From Gammaproteobacteria bacterium (GTDB taxonomy: Bacteria > Pseudomonadota > Gammaproteobacteria > Chromatiales > Chromatiaceae), in assembly GCA_030065815.1 (NCBI GenBank), contig JASJCU010000020.1:1-39774 (forward strand): a DNA stretch of 39,774 nucleotides, in the 5' to 3' direction. This document shows, one piece after another, positions 26,402 through 34,837 of this stretch. Made by a program: the position numbers and the translations under genes. Below the pieces are notes generated by a model. The model had not been told where the DNA came from, did not search any database, and was given only the letters and a program-made list of their open reading frames with translations. The first letter of the stretch is position 1; each line of letters opens with the position of its first letter.

Positions 26402-27250
26402 ATGACGGCGAGTATCACCGGCGCGACAGCGGACAAGGGCCTGCGCGATGCCGACTTCCCTGCCGGCACCCTGCGGGTGCTCCAGCTTACCGACACTCAC
26501 CTGTACGCCGATCCGGTTCGCACGCTGCTCGGCATCAACACGTTAGATTCCTTCCGCAGCGTACTGCGGCAAGTCCGCGATGCCCACTGGCCGCTCGACC
26601 TGCTACTCGCGACCGGCGACCTGGTGCACGATGCCAGCCCGGAAGGCTATGCGCGGATCGCGCGCATGCTGGCCGAGTTCGACGTGCCGGTCTTCTGCCT
26701 GCCCGGCAACCACGACATACCGCCGGTGATGCGCGAACACCTGCGCGCCGCGACCGTGTCGACGGACACGGTGCAGGATCTCGGCGCGTGGCGCTTCGTG
26801 ATGCTCGACACCGTGATCCCCGACGACGAGGGCGGACACCTCGGCGACGACCAGCTCGCCGCACTCGAGCGCGCGCTCGCCGCGACCGACCGGCACGTGC
26901 TGGTCTGCATGCACCACCAGCCGGTCGACGTCGGCAGCGCCTGGATCGACACGATGACGGTCGACAACCCGGCACCGCTGTTCGAGATCCTCGACCGCCA
27001 CGACCACGTGCGCGGCGTGCTGTGGGGCCACATCCACCAGACCTACGAGGCACGGCGCAACGGCGTCCGGCTTATGGCGTCGCCGTCGACCTGCGTGCAG
27101 TTCGCGCCGCGCCACGACGATTTCAAGGTCGACGAGGAACCGCCGGGCTTCCGCCTGCTGGCGTTGCTCCCGGACGGCACGATCCGCAGCGAGGTCGTGC
27201 GCATCGCCGAGATGCCGCACGGCGTCGAACTGGCCTCGGCCGGTTACTGA
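26402..27250 (+). CDS. cpdA: CpdA-type metallophosphoesterase (cAMP phosphodiesterase family)
   Basis: Class III cyclic nucleotide phosphodiesterases hydrolyse cAMP using two metal ions. The 282-residue protein has the complete calcineurin-like set in order: QLTDTHLYAD, ATGDLVHD, LPGNHD, MHHQPVDVGSAW and GHIHQTYEA, plus SPSTCVQFAP typical of CpdA. Some relatives act on other phosphoesters, so the substrate is by family only. The start at 26402 follows a good promoter but a weak ribosome binding site. The proline-rich protein gene begins 13 bases after the stop. Confidence 0.9.
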   Translation: MTASITGATADKGLRDADFPAGTLRVLQLTDTHLYADPVRTLLGINTLDSFRSVLRQVRDAHWPLDLLLATGDLVHDASPEGYARIARMLAEFDVPVFCLPGNHDIPPVMREHLRAATVSTDTVQDLGAWRFVMLDTVIPDDEGGHLGDDQLAALERALAATDRHVLVCMHHQPVDVGSAWIDTMTVDNPAPLFEILDRHDHVRGVLWGHIHQTYEARRNGVRLMASPSTCVQFAPRHDDFKVDEEPPGFRLLALLPDGTIRSEVVRIAEMPHGVELASAGY

Positions 27251-27263
27251 CGACGCAGCGTCG

Positions 27264-27935
27264 ATGACCACGCCGCGCACCGTGACGTCCCGGCGCACCG
27301 CGATCGTCGCGGCCGTGGCGACCGCGCTGCCGGCGCTGATCGGCGCCGCGCAGGTCGGGCCGGGCTACCCGCCGCCGCCGGGCCCGTACCGTAGCGGAGA
27401 CTGGCATCCACCGGCTGCGGCCGCGGCGCCACCGGCTGCCGAGGCCACCGCACCGGGCCGCCGACCTTACGGCATGCTGATGCCCGACGACGCCGCTGAC
27501 CCGGCCACCAGTGGTGCGTTCGGCGCGTCCAACCTGTTCGGTGGCAGCGCGCCATCCACACCGCGTGCCGGCGCGCCGGATCCGGCAGGCGCGGCGCCGT
27601 CCGCCGCTACCAACCGCGAACCGCGGCCACGCGACGACGTCGCGGCGGATGTGGCACCGCGGCCGGACCGCGGCGACGCATCGGTCCCCGGTTACCGGTC
27701 GCCCGCCACGCCACCGCCCTACCCGCCGACCCGTGCACCGCGCGCTGGCAGCGCCGTGGGTCCCGCCGGCGATGCGGCCGGCTATGCGGCATCGACGGCA
27801 GGGCCGCCGGGCATGCCACCGGTCAGCAGTGGCAGCGCGGCCGCGCCGTTCATGCCACGCGACGCAGCCCCGGCAGCGGCACCGCCGCCACCCGAAGGCG
27901 CGGTGTTCCGGCCGCGCGCCGATCGCGCCAACTGA
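27264..27935 (+). CDS. Proline/alanine-rich exported protein, possible Tat substrate
   Basis: A 223-residue low-complexity protein. The N-terminus (TSRRTAIVAAVATALPALIGAA) is a signal-like segment with a twin arginine followed by a moderately hydrophobic run, so Tat export is possible. The rest is rich in Pro, Ala and Gly (GPGYPPPPGPYR, AAPPAAEA, PAAAPPPPEG) without a folded-domain pattern. ATG at 27264; co-directional with cpdA, 13 bases after it. GC-rich codons make spurious frames common here, but the signal-like N-terminus and the tight spacing to cpdA favour a real gene. No function can be assigned. Confidence 0.6.
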   Translation: MTTPRTVTSRRTAIVAAVATALPALIGAAQVGPGYPPPPGPYRSGDWHPPAAAAAPPAAEATAPGRRPYGMLMPDDAADPATSGAFGASNLFGGSAPSTPRAGAPDPAGAAPSAATNREPRPRDDVAADVAPRPDRGDASVPGYRSPATPPPYPPTRAPRAGSAVGPAGDAAGYAASTAGPPGMPPVSSGSAAAPFMPRDAAPAAAPPPPEGAVFRPRADRAN

Positions 27936-27954
27936 CGACGCCGGCGCCCCGCGG

Positions 27955-29748
27955 TCAGCCGATCTCGACGACCGGAGCGACGCGCAGCACCTCGTCGAGC
28001 GACGTGACGCCTTTGATCACCTTGCGGGCGCCGCCGATGCGCAGCGGCTCAAGGCCGTCGCGGATCGCCTGCCGGCGCAGCTCGGCGATGCTGCAGTCCG
28101 GCCGGATCACGGCGCGCAACCCCGGCGTCATCGCCAGGCTCTCGTAGATGCCGACGCGGCCGTGGTACCCCGATCCGCGGCAGTGCTCGCAGCCGACCGC
28201 ATCCCAGGTACCGCCCGGCACCGGCAGCTTCCACGGCTGCGTCAGGTCGGCCCAGGCGTCGTCGTCGCCGGGCTGCTTGACCCGGCACGCCGGGCACAGC
28301 GTGCGCACCAGGCGCTGGCCGACGACGCCGAGCAGCGTCGCATTGATCAGGTAAGGCGGAACACCGATGTCCATCAGGCGCACGACCGCCGACGGCGCGT
28401 CGTTGGTGTGCAGCGTCGACAGCACCAGGTGCCCGGTCAGCGCCGCCTGGATCGCCATCTCCGCGGTCTCCAGGTCGCGGATCTCACCGACCATGATGAT
28501 GTCCGGGTCCTGGCGCATCAGCGTGCGCACGCCGGCGGCGAAATCCAGACCGATCTGGTGATTGACCTGCATCTGGTTCAACGCCGGTTCGACCATCTCG
28601 ATCGGGTCCTCGATCGTGCACACATTGACCTCTGGCGCGGCCAGCGCGCGCAGCGTCGAGTACAGCGTCGTCGTCTTGCCCGAGCCGGTCGGCCCGGTCA
28701 CCAGGATGATGCCGTGCGAGGCCCGCGTCATGTCGCGCCACAGGCGCGCCTCGCGCTTGCCGAAGCCGAGCTCGGGCAGGTCGCGCACCAGCACCTGGGG
28801 GTCGAAAATGCGCATCACGAGCTTCTCGCCGAACGCGGTGGGCATCGTCGACAGGCGCAGCTCGATCTCGTCGTCGTTCGGTGTCTTGGTCTTGACCCGG
28901 CCGTCCTGGGGACGGCGTTTCTCGACCACGTCCATGCGTCCCAGCGCCTTGATGCGGCTGGTCACGGCACCCATGATCGAGGTCGGGATCTGGTACACGG
29001 TGTGCAGCACGCCGTCGATGCGGAAGCGCACGCTGCCGTTGTCGCGACGCGGTTCGAGGTGGATGTCGCTGGCGCGCTGCTCGAACGCGTACTGCAGCAG
29101 CCAGTCGACGATCGTGACGACGTGCCGATCGTTGGCGTCGAGCTTGCCGGCGCGGCCCAGCTGGACCAGGGATTCGAGGTTGTTGAGACCGAGCGGATCA
29201 CCGTCGGCGATGCGCTCCGCCTTGCGGATCGAGTGGCTGACACCGAACAGCTCGCTCTGGTAACGGGCGATGTCCTCCGGGTTGGCGATGACCCGCCGCA
29301 CCTCGCGGCGCAGCACGTGGGCCATCTCGTCTTCCCAGTGGCGTTCGAACGGTTCGGCGGTCGCGAACGTGACCGTCTGCTCGTCGACCGCGACCGGCAG
29401 GATGCCGTAGCGCGCCGTGTAGGTCGGCGACACCTCGCGCGTGACCGCGTCGACATCCAGCTTCAACGGGTCGAGCGCGACATAGGGCAGGCCGCTGTGG
29501 GCGGCGAGCCAGCGGCTCAGCGCCGGCAGGTCGAGCGGCCGGCCGTCGGGGCGCTGCAGGCCGCGCCGCGCCAGCCAGACCAGCGGGTGCTCGGCGCCGG
29601 CGGCGCGCTGCACCCACAGCTCGTCGGTGTCCGGCGCCTGCGCGGCATCGAGCATGCCGTCGTCGATCAGCCGCGGTACGATCTCGGCGAGTGTCAGCCG
29701 ATGATCGTCGCGCCGCGTGCCCTGTTCGCTGCCCGGGTTGATGTTCAT
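27955..29748 (-). CDS. GspE/PilB-family secretion or pilus ATPase (orphan)
   Basis: Hexameric ATPases of this family drive type II secretion or type IV pilus extension. The 597-residue protein has an MshEN/T2SSE_N-like N-domain (about 70-160, LPYVALDPLKLDVDAV up to ILPVAV), then the ATPase: Walker A GPTGSGKTTTLYSTL, Asp box CTIEDPIEM, Walker B IIMVGEIRDLETAEMA, His box STLHTNDAPSAV, and the zinc tetracysteine CPAC...CEHC near the C-terminus. The ATG at 29748 overlaps the acylphosphatase stop (ATGA). No GspF/PilC, pseudopilin or secretin gene is in the window, so whether it serves secretion or pili is open. Confidence 0.9.
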   Translation of the reverse strand: MNINPGSEQGTRRDDHRLTLAEIVPRLIDDGMLDAAQAPDTDELWVQRAAGAEHPLVWLARRGLQRPDGRPLDLPALSRWLAAHSGLPYVALDPLKLDVDAVTREVSPTYTARYGILPVAVDEQTVTFATAEPFERHWEDEMAHVLRREVRRVIANPEDIARYQSELFGVSHSIRKAERIADGDPLGLNNLESLVQLGRAGKLDANDRHVVTIVDWLLQYAFEQRASDIHLEPRRDNGSVRFRIDGVLHTVYQIPTSIMGAVTSRIKALGRMDVVEKRRPQDGRVKTKTPNDDEIELRLSTMPTAFGEKLVMRIFDPQVLVRDLPELGFGKREARLWRDMTRASHGIILVTGPTGSGKTTTLYSTLRALAAPEVNVCTIEDPIEMVEPALNQMQVNHQIGLDFAAGVRTLMRQDPDIIMVGEIRDLETAEMAIQAALTGHLVLSTLHTNDAPSAVVRLMDIGVPPYLINATLLGVVGQRLVRTLCPACRVKQPGDDDAWADLTQPWKLPVPGGTWDAVGCEHCRGSGYHGRVGIYESLAMTPGLRAVIRPDCSIAELRRQAIRDGLEPLRIGGARKVIKGVTSLDEVLRVAPVVEIG

Positions 29749-30011
29749 CCGGTGCGAAACCCGGCAAACGCCTGTTCGGCGAGCGCTTCGCTGGTGACCT
29801 TGTCGACGCGCGCCAGTTCGGGACCGCGCGTCAGCCATGCCGCCAGCTCGTCGAGCGCCACATCGGTCCCGCAGGCGACGACTTCGACCCGGCCGTCGGC
29901 GAGGTTCACGGCATGACCGGTGATGCCGAGCCGGGCGGCCTGCTCACGCGTCGACGCGCGGAACCAGACACCCTGCACCTGACCGCTGACGACGAATCGA
30001 CGACAGCCCAT
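29745..30011 (-). CDS. acyP: Acylphosphatase
   Basis: A small cytosolic enzyme that hydrolyses acyl phosphates such as acetyl phosphate or carbamoyl phosphate. The 88-residue protein has the two family signatures: VSGQVQGVWFRASTREQAARLGITG, with the catalytic arginine in WFRAS, and NLADGRVEVVACG, with the catalytic asparagine. The stop overlaps the start of the GspE-like gene, and the start lies 6 bases after the adaptor gene. Its place inside an efflux/secretion-like operon is unusual. Confidence 0.95.
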   Translation of the reverse strand: MGCRRFVVSGQVQGVWFRASTREQAARLGITGHAVNLADGRVEVVACGTDVALDELAAWLTRGPELARVDKVTSEALAEQAFAGFRTG

Positions 30012-30017
30012 CGCACC

Positions 30018-30791
30018 TCACTCCAGACCCAGGTTCACGGTCTCGCCGACGCGCAGCGGCCGCCCGGGCGGCGCGACGAGATCGACCAGTAGTTCATAGT
30101 GCACGCCCGGCGCGGTCGTCGCGACCGGCTCGTAACCGATGTGGGCGACACGCGCCTCGACCGCCAGGCCGCGCAGCGTCGCGCTGACGTCGGCCCCGGG
30201 CTGCAGGCGTGCCGCCTGCGCCGCATCGACCAGGCCGCGCGCGCGCAGCCGCGCGGTGTCGGCGAGCGTGACCAGCGGCCGGCTTTGCAGCTCGCTGACC
30301 ACGCTCTGCCCCGGCGCCGCGGCCACGGCCAGCACGGCGCCGGCAAACGGCGCCCGGATCACGCTGCGCTCGAGGTCGAGGCGCGCTGCGACCAGCGCGG
30401 CACGCGCGCGCGCCTCGGCGGCACGCGCCGCTTTCAGCGCGACCAGCGCCTGGTTGCGCTCGAAGTCCGACAGCACCGTGCGATCGTACAGCTCGATCGC
30501 CCGCTCGTCCTCGCGTATGGCCTCGTCGAGCATCGCCCGGGCGTGCTCGTGCTCGGCCTGGCGCCGGCTCACCTGGGTCGCGAAGCCGCGCCGGTCGAGA
30601 CTGACCAGCGGCTCGCCCTCGGCGACCGCCTGACCCGGTGTCACGTGGACCTCGCTGACCACCCCGGACACCAGGGTCCCCAGCTCGACGCGCTGCACCC
30701 AGGTCACCTGGGCCGGCACGTCGGCGGCGGTCGCGGCGGCCGGCGGCAGCAGGACCAGCAGCGCGACGACCAGGCAACAGGTGCGACTCAT
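30018..30791 (-). CDS. Periplasmic adaptor (membrane fusion) protein, HlyD/RND type
   Basis: Membrane fusion proteins bridge an inner-membrane pump to a TolC channel. The 257-residue precursor has a signal peptide (MSRTCCLVVALLVLLPPAAATA), a first lipoyl half (SGVVSEVHVTPGQAVAEGEPLV), a helical hairpin of about 85 residues rich in Ala/Arg/Glu, the second lipoyl half (IRAPFAGAVLAVAAAPGQSV) and a beta-barrel. It is shorter than usual RND adaptors (about 350-400). GGAGGG lies upstream of the ATG at 30791, which overlaps the tolC-like stop (ATGA). No pump gene follows. Confidence 0.9.
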   Translation of the reverse strand: MSRTCCLVVALLVLLPPAAATAADVPAQVTWVQRVELGTLVSGVVSEVHVTPGQAVAEGEPLVSLDRRGFATQVSRRQAEHEHARAMLDEAIREDERAIELYDRTVLSDFERNQALVALKAARAAEARARAALVAARLDLERSVIRAPFAGAVLAVAAAPGQSVVSELQSRPLVTLADTARLRARGLVDAAQAARLQPGADVSATLRGLAVEARVAHIGYEPVATTAPGVHYELLVDLVAPPGRPLRVGETVNLGLE

Positions 30792-32098
30792 GGTGTCTCT
30801 CCCTCCGGTATCAGACGGCCGCGCAGCGCATCGAGTTCGGCCAGCGTCATCAGCCACGCGAACTCGGCACGCGCGCGGTCGAGATTGACCGCCGTGATCT
30901 CGGTCATCGCGTCGCCGAGATCGGTCTTTACCTCGAGCTCGTAGAGCGCCCGGCTGCGATCCAGGTACAGCTCGCGGTAGTCGCCGCGCACCTGCAGGCC
31001 GGCCAGTTCCACGCGCAGCTCGTCGAGGCGCAGGCGCAGCTCGAGCACCGCCTGGTGCAGGCCCTGCTCCAGCGCCGCGAGCTCGGCGCGGCGTGTGCGC
31101 AGCTGGGCGCGCGCCGCGGCGATGTCGGCCTCCTTCGCGCCGCCGCTCAGCAGCGGCATCTCGAGCACCAGCGCGGCGCCGAGCGGATGCGTCGAGCTGG
31201 TATTGCGGTTGTACACCGCGGCGTCCAGCTCGCCGCTGAGTACCGGGCCATGGCCGTTGCGCGCCGCAGCGAGTGCGGCGCGCGCGGCGTCGACCTCGGC
31301 ACGCAGCGCCCGCAGTGTCGGGTTGTGCCGCAGGACCTCCGCCAGCAGCGCATCATACTCCGGCAGCGCGACGGCGAGATCGGGCGCCGGCGGTCGCACG
31401 ACGTTCGACGCCAGCTCCCCGGGACGGCCCATCGCAATCGCCAGCTGCGAGCGCGTCGCACGCTGCAGCGTGCCGCTCAGCGTACGCTGGTGCAAGGCCG
31501 CCTGGTAGGCGGCCTCGAGTTCCAGCAGGTCGACGTCGGACAGGCGCTGCAAGTCGTGACGGTCGCTGGCGCGGTCGAAGTCGATGAAGGCCCCGGCCAT
31601 CGCCTCGTTGTCGCGCGCGTATTGCAGGTCGGCGAGGACGACATCGAAGAACCGCCGCATGATGTCGAGCCGGCTCTGCTGGCGGGCATCGACGTAGCGC
31701 CAGTCGCTGCCGGCACCACGGCGGCGCGCGGCCTCCTCACGCGCCGCGCTGTAACCGAAATCGTAGAGACGCTTGCGCAGCGCCAGACGCGCGCGGCTGT
31801 CGTTGTTGTCGCGGTCGTCGGCGACATGCGACGGGCGCACCGCGCGCAGCTTGCCGATCGCGGTCAGCCGCAGGCCGCTCAGCGCCTCGGCCTCGGCCAG
31901 CGCCGCGGCGCTGGCGTCGCGCGCGGCCAGCGCCAGCTCCAGCGCCGGCAGGTCGCGCGCCGCATCGACCGCGTCCTGCAGTGTCAGCGGGTCGGGCAGC
32001 GCCGTCTCGCCGTCGGCCGCCGGCAGCGCCGTGGCCGCCAGCAGCAGGGTCGACGCCGCGGCGGCCCGTCGCCAGCGCTTCTCGAGTCCCGACCTCAA
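30788..32098 (-). CDS. TolC-family outer membrane channel protein
   Basis: TolC-type trimers form the outer-membrane exit duct of efflux and secretion systems. The protein of about 436 residues starts, by my reading, with a TTG at 32098 that overlaps the preceding stop (TTGA); this gives a signal peptide (EKRWRRAAAASTLLLAATALPAAD). Two OEP repeats follow, with LTLQDAVDAARDLPALELALAARDASAAAL near the start and EVLRHNPTLRALRAEVDAARAALAAARNG opening the second, each with long coiled helices. No ATG is available near the expected start, so the rare start codon is inferred. Translation is probably coupled to the thioredoxin-fold gene. Confidence 0.85.
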   Translation of the reverse strand: MRSGLEKRWRRAAAASTLLLAATALPAADGETALPDPLTLQDAVDAARDLPALELALAARDASAAALAEAEALSGLRLTAIGKLRAVRPSHVADDRDNNDSRARLALRKRLYDFGYSAAREEAARRRGAGSDWRYVDARQQSRLDIMRRFFDVVLADLQYARDNEAMAGAFIDFDRASDRHDLQRLSDVDLLELEAAYQAALHQRTLSGTLQRATRSQLAIAMGRPGELASNVVRPPAPDLAVALPEYDALLAEVLRHNPTLRALRAEVDAARAALAAARNGHGPVLSGELDAAVYNRNTSSTHPLGAALVLEMPLLSGGAKEADIAAARAQLRTRRAELAALEQGLHQAVLELRLRLDELRVELAGLQVRGDYRELYLDRSRALYELEVKTDLGDAMTEITAVNLDRARAEFAWLMTLAELDALRGRLIPEGETP

Positions 32099-32622
32099 CG
32101 CTTGGCGCGCTTGTAGCGGGTGAACGTCTGCTTCCTGAAGGCCTGTTCGACGACGTAGCGCCCGAGCAGCATGAACTCTTCGTGGTCGTTGGCCTTGCCG
32201 GTCAGCCGCGCGCGCTTGATGTAGCCGCCGTCGAGGTCGAAGAACGCGAATACCGGCGTTGCGCGGACGCGGTACTGGTGCAGCGCGAAGTCCTTCATCG
32301 TCGTCTCGCGGCCCGCGAAGTCGGTGATCTCGATGTCGCCCTCGATGTCGACGCTGAAGACCAGGAAATGCTCGCGGAAATAGTCCTGCACCGCCGGGCG
32401 GTTGAGGATACGGGTCTTCATATAATGGCAGAACGGGCATTCGTCCATCTCGAACATGATCAGGATGCCTTTCTTGCCGGCATCGCGCGCCGTCTGCAGT
32501 TCTTCGCGGAAGTCGCCGAAGGTGTCGTTGAAGAAGTGCGTCCCCGGATCGCGCGCGGCCTGGTCGGCGGCCGCCATCGGCAGCAGCAGCGCAAGCGCGG
32601 CGATCGGCATCCATCGCCGCAT
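32095..32622 (-). CDS. Periplasmic thioredoxin-fold protein with CPFC motif (SoxW-like)
   Basis: A 175-residue exported protein with a signal peptide (MRRWMPIAALALLLPMAAA) and a thioredoxin fold whose redox motif is CPFC (FEMDECPFCHYMKTRIL), followed by the cis-proline region VRATPVFAFFDLDG. It resembles the SoxW/thioredoxin_2 group of periplasmic thiol carriers, some of which keep sulfur-oxidation or cytochrome maturation proteins reduced; the partner here is unknown. The start lies 2 bases after the tlpA-like stop with GGAGGG upstream; the stop overlaps the tolC-like TTG start. Confidence 0.88.
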   Translation of the reverse strand: MRRWMPIAALALLLPMAAADQAARDPGTHFFNDTFGDFREELQTARDAGKKGILIMFEMDECPFCHYMKTRILNRPAVQDYFREHFLVFSVDIEGDIEITDFAGRETTMKDFALHQYRVRATPVFAFFDLDGGYIKRARLTGKANDHEEFMLLGRYVVEQAFRKQTFTRYKRAKR

Positions 32623-32624
32623 CG

Positions 32625-33140
32625 TCAGCCGCCCTCCTGCTGCCCGGCCTCGTAGCGGGCGATGAAATCGCGGATCGCCTCGGCGGTTACGCCGCCGAGC
32701 TGGCGCGCGACGATCTCGCCGCCGGGGTTCACGAGATACGAGGTCGGCAGTCCGTCGAGCGGGCCGACCAGCTGTGCCGACGTCGGCCGGGGGTCGGCGC
32801 GCAGGATCGGGAACGACAGGAACTGCTCGTCGACGAAGCGCCGCAGCTCGGCGTCACTGATCTCTTCGACGTTGACGCCGAGCACGACGGCATTGCCGTC
32901 GGCGCCACTGTGGAACACCTCCAGCTCCGGCAGCTCCTCGAGACACGGCGGACACCAGGTCGCCCAGTAGTTGACGAGCACCCATTTGCCCCGGTAGTCG
33001 GACAGGCTGTGCGCCCTGCCGTCGAGGTCGGGCAGCGTGAAGTCGTTGGCGGCCGGCACCGGCGACGCGACCAGCAGCAGGGCCACGACCAGGACAAAAA
33101 ACCGCGTATGGTTCGAATAGAGCATTTTCGGTCGTGACAT
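32625..33140 (-). CDS. TlpA-family thiol-disulfide oxidoreductase
   Basis: A 171-residue exported or membrane-anchored thioredoxin (hydrophobic segment at about residues 13-30, FFVLVVALLLVASPVPAA). The TlpA/ResA fold shows FTLPDLDGRAHSLSDYRGKW, the redox motif WATWCPPCLEELP, and the cis-proline region GLPTSYLVNPGG. Such proteins reduce periplasmic disulfides, for example in haem apoproteins. ATG at 33140 with AGGAAA upstream; an in-frame ATG at 33125 is possible. First gene of the six-gene operon, with a 200-base gap to the divergent PilZ-like gene in which I see no clear promoter. Confidence 0.92.
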   Translation of the reverse strand: MSRPKMLYSNHTRFFVLVVALLLVASPVPAANDFTLPDLDGRAHSLSDYRGKWVLVNYWATWCPPCLEELPELEVFHSGADGNAVVLGVNVEEISDAELRRFVDEQFLSFPILRADPRPTSAQLVGPLDGLPTSYLVNPGGEIVARQLGGVTAEAIRDFIARYEAGQQEGG

Positions 33141-33340
33141 CGGTCGGTTTCCTGGATAATCGGCAACCCATCAAGAGACGCGGCGGTTTGCCGAAACATT
33201 CCGCAGAGAGCGGGATCCCGGCCGCTGCGTCACGACCGGCGGCCGGCGGGCCGATCGGTCGCTGCAGCCAGGCCGAGATCGGGGCCTTTGGCGCCGGTTC
33301 CCGTGACAGAACAGGCGGCGCGCGACCCCCGGATCCCGGC

Positions 33341-34837
33341 ATGTTAAACCCTGAGTCACTACAGCCCAAAGCCTTGCCTTTCACCGTCCCCGAACCGGCG
33401 ATCGCCCGCCACCCAGGCCTGATCACGGCACCGCGCGAACTGCGCCGCTGGGCCGACAGCCTGCCACTGGGCAATCCGCCGCATGCCGCGCAGCTGCTGT
33501 TGCAGCAGCTGCGCCTGCTGATCCGCGACCCGGACCCGGGCGGCCGGCTGGGTGCACTGCTGGAGGTCTACGAACGGCCCAGTGAGCGTCTGCTCGAGAT
33601 CGTCAGCGAGCGCATGGACAACAACCCGGACCGGGCCATGCCGCTGGACCAGCTCGAGGACGCCCTGCTGCAGCTGCTCAGCGAGCTCGCCTATGGCCAG
33701 CTGCGGATCGCCAACGACGTGCTCGCGGCGGGCAAACAGCCGACCACGGCACTGCTCTACCATGCGCTCGACCTGCTCGACACCGCACACAATGTCGCGC
33801 GCCTGCACTACTGCGAACGCGACAGCGCGCGCTGGCAACAGATGCTAGGTGTCTACCTGCACGCGCAGGCGCAGCAGGTCGACGCCGATATCGTCGACAT
33901 CCCGCCGCGGCGCCACGGCGGCCCGACCAACATCCGCGGCCTGTTCTTTCGCGCGCTGATCATCGGGCTGTGCGATCCGCATCACCACCTGCCCGGCGAC
34001 ATCCTCGCCTGGCACCGCTGGATCGGCGGCAACACCGACCATCTCGGCATCGCCCAGCTGCCGCAGGGGGCGTTCTCGATCCCGATCGACACCAGCGGCG
34101 AACTCGACGCGCTGGCCGGCGCGCGGCGCGGCAGACCGGGGCCGGACACGCGCTACCTGGTGGCCGAGGATTTCCTGCGCGCGCTGCGCGACGACGCCGA
34201 TGCGCCCGCCGGCCTCTACGACGCGTTGAGCGGCCTGATCAAGGGCCGCAAGTCGCCGGATCAGCGCAAGAGCCCGCGCCAGCCCCGCAACCACCCGTTC
34301 CACCTGCTGTTCGGCCTGCGTGACGCCCACGCGCGCCTGCAGGAGCTCACCGCCGGCGGCGCGCCGATCGGCGAAGGCAGCACCGCCGCGGCGCTGCAGG
34401 TCAACCATTCGCGGGACGGCGCCGCGTTTCACCTGCAGCGCCCGCTGCAGACGCCGCTCGGCGTCGGTGACATCGTCCTCGCCGAGGCCGACAGCGGCCG
34501 CCCCGGCGGCGCCCCGGTCGGCTTCGTCGGCCGTATCCAACGGGTCGTCGCCGGCGCCAGCGGGCGCATCGAGATCGGTGTCGAGAAGCTCGGTGGTCGG
34601 CTGATTCCGGTGACGTTATCCGGCGGTGCCGCCGAGCGGGCACGCGGCGACTGCTACGGGCTGCTGCAACAGGACCCGAACGACAACCGTTTCCGCCTGC
34701 TCGCGATCCGCAACGTCTACCGCAACGGCGACAGCGTGACTGCCGAGAGCATCAATGCGCGCTACACCCTGCGCATGGGCGATGTGCTCAGCGCGACGCG
34801 ACGCATCGCCTACGTAGACGTCGACGTCGTCGACTGA
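33341..34837 (+). CDS. PilZ-like domain protein (putative c-di-GMP-related)
   Basis: A 498-residue soluble protein. The N-terminal 200 residues are helical and leucine-rich, with no family I know. The C-terminal part (about 325-430) looks like a PilZ barrel: NHSRDG at 355-360 fits the (D/N)xSxxG motif, followed by PLGVGDIVLAE and GRIEIGVEKLGGRLIPV, the usual last strands. The upstream RxxxR motif is imperfect (RDAHAR), so c-di-GMP binding is uncertain. I use the ATG at 33341; the open frame continues upstream without similarity. Its last 28 bases overlap the 3' end of the opposite-strand YihY-family gene. Confidence 0.7.
   Translation: MLNPESLQPKALPFTVPEPAIARHPGLITAPRELRRWADSLPLGNPPHAAQLLLQQLRLLIRDPDPGGRLGALLEVYERPSERLLEIVSERMDNNPDRAMPLDQLEDALLQLLSELAYGQLRIANDVLAAGKQPTTALLYHALDLLDTAHNVARLHYCERDSARWQQMLGVYLHAQAQQVDADIVDIPPRRHGGPTNIRGLFFRALIIGLCDPHHHLPGDILAWHRWIGGNTDHLGIAQLPQGAFSIPIDTSGELDALAGARRGRPGPDTRYLVAEDFLRALRDDADAPAGLYDALSGLIKGRKSPDQRKSPRQPRNHPFHLLFGLRDAHARLQELTAGGAPIGEGSTAAALQVNHSRDGAAFHLQRPLQTPLGVGDIVLAEADSGRPGGAPVGFVGRIQRVVAGASGRIEIGVEKLGGRLIPVTLSGGAAERARGDCYGLLQQDPNDNRFRLLAIRNVYRNGDSVTAESINARYTLRMGDVLSATRRIAYVDVDVVD

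Noticed and set aside
33210-33340. Two copies of GGATCCCGGC in the gap before the PilZ-like gene
   Set aside because: Only ten bases long in GC-rich DNA, once each at the two ends of the gap; no further structure supports a functional repeat.
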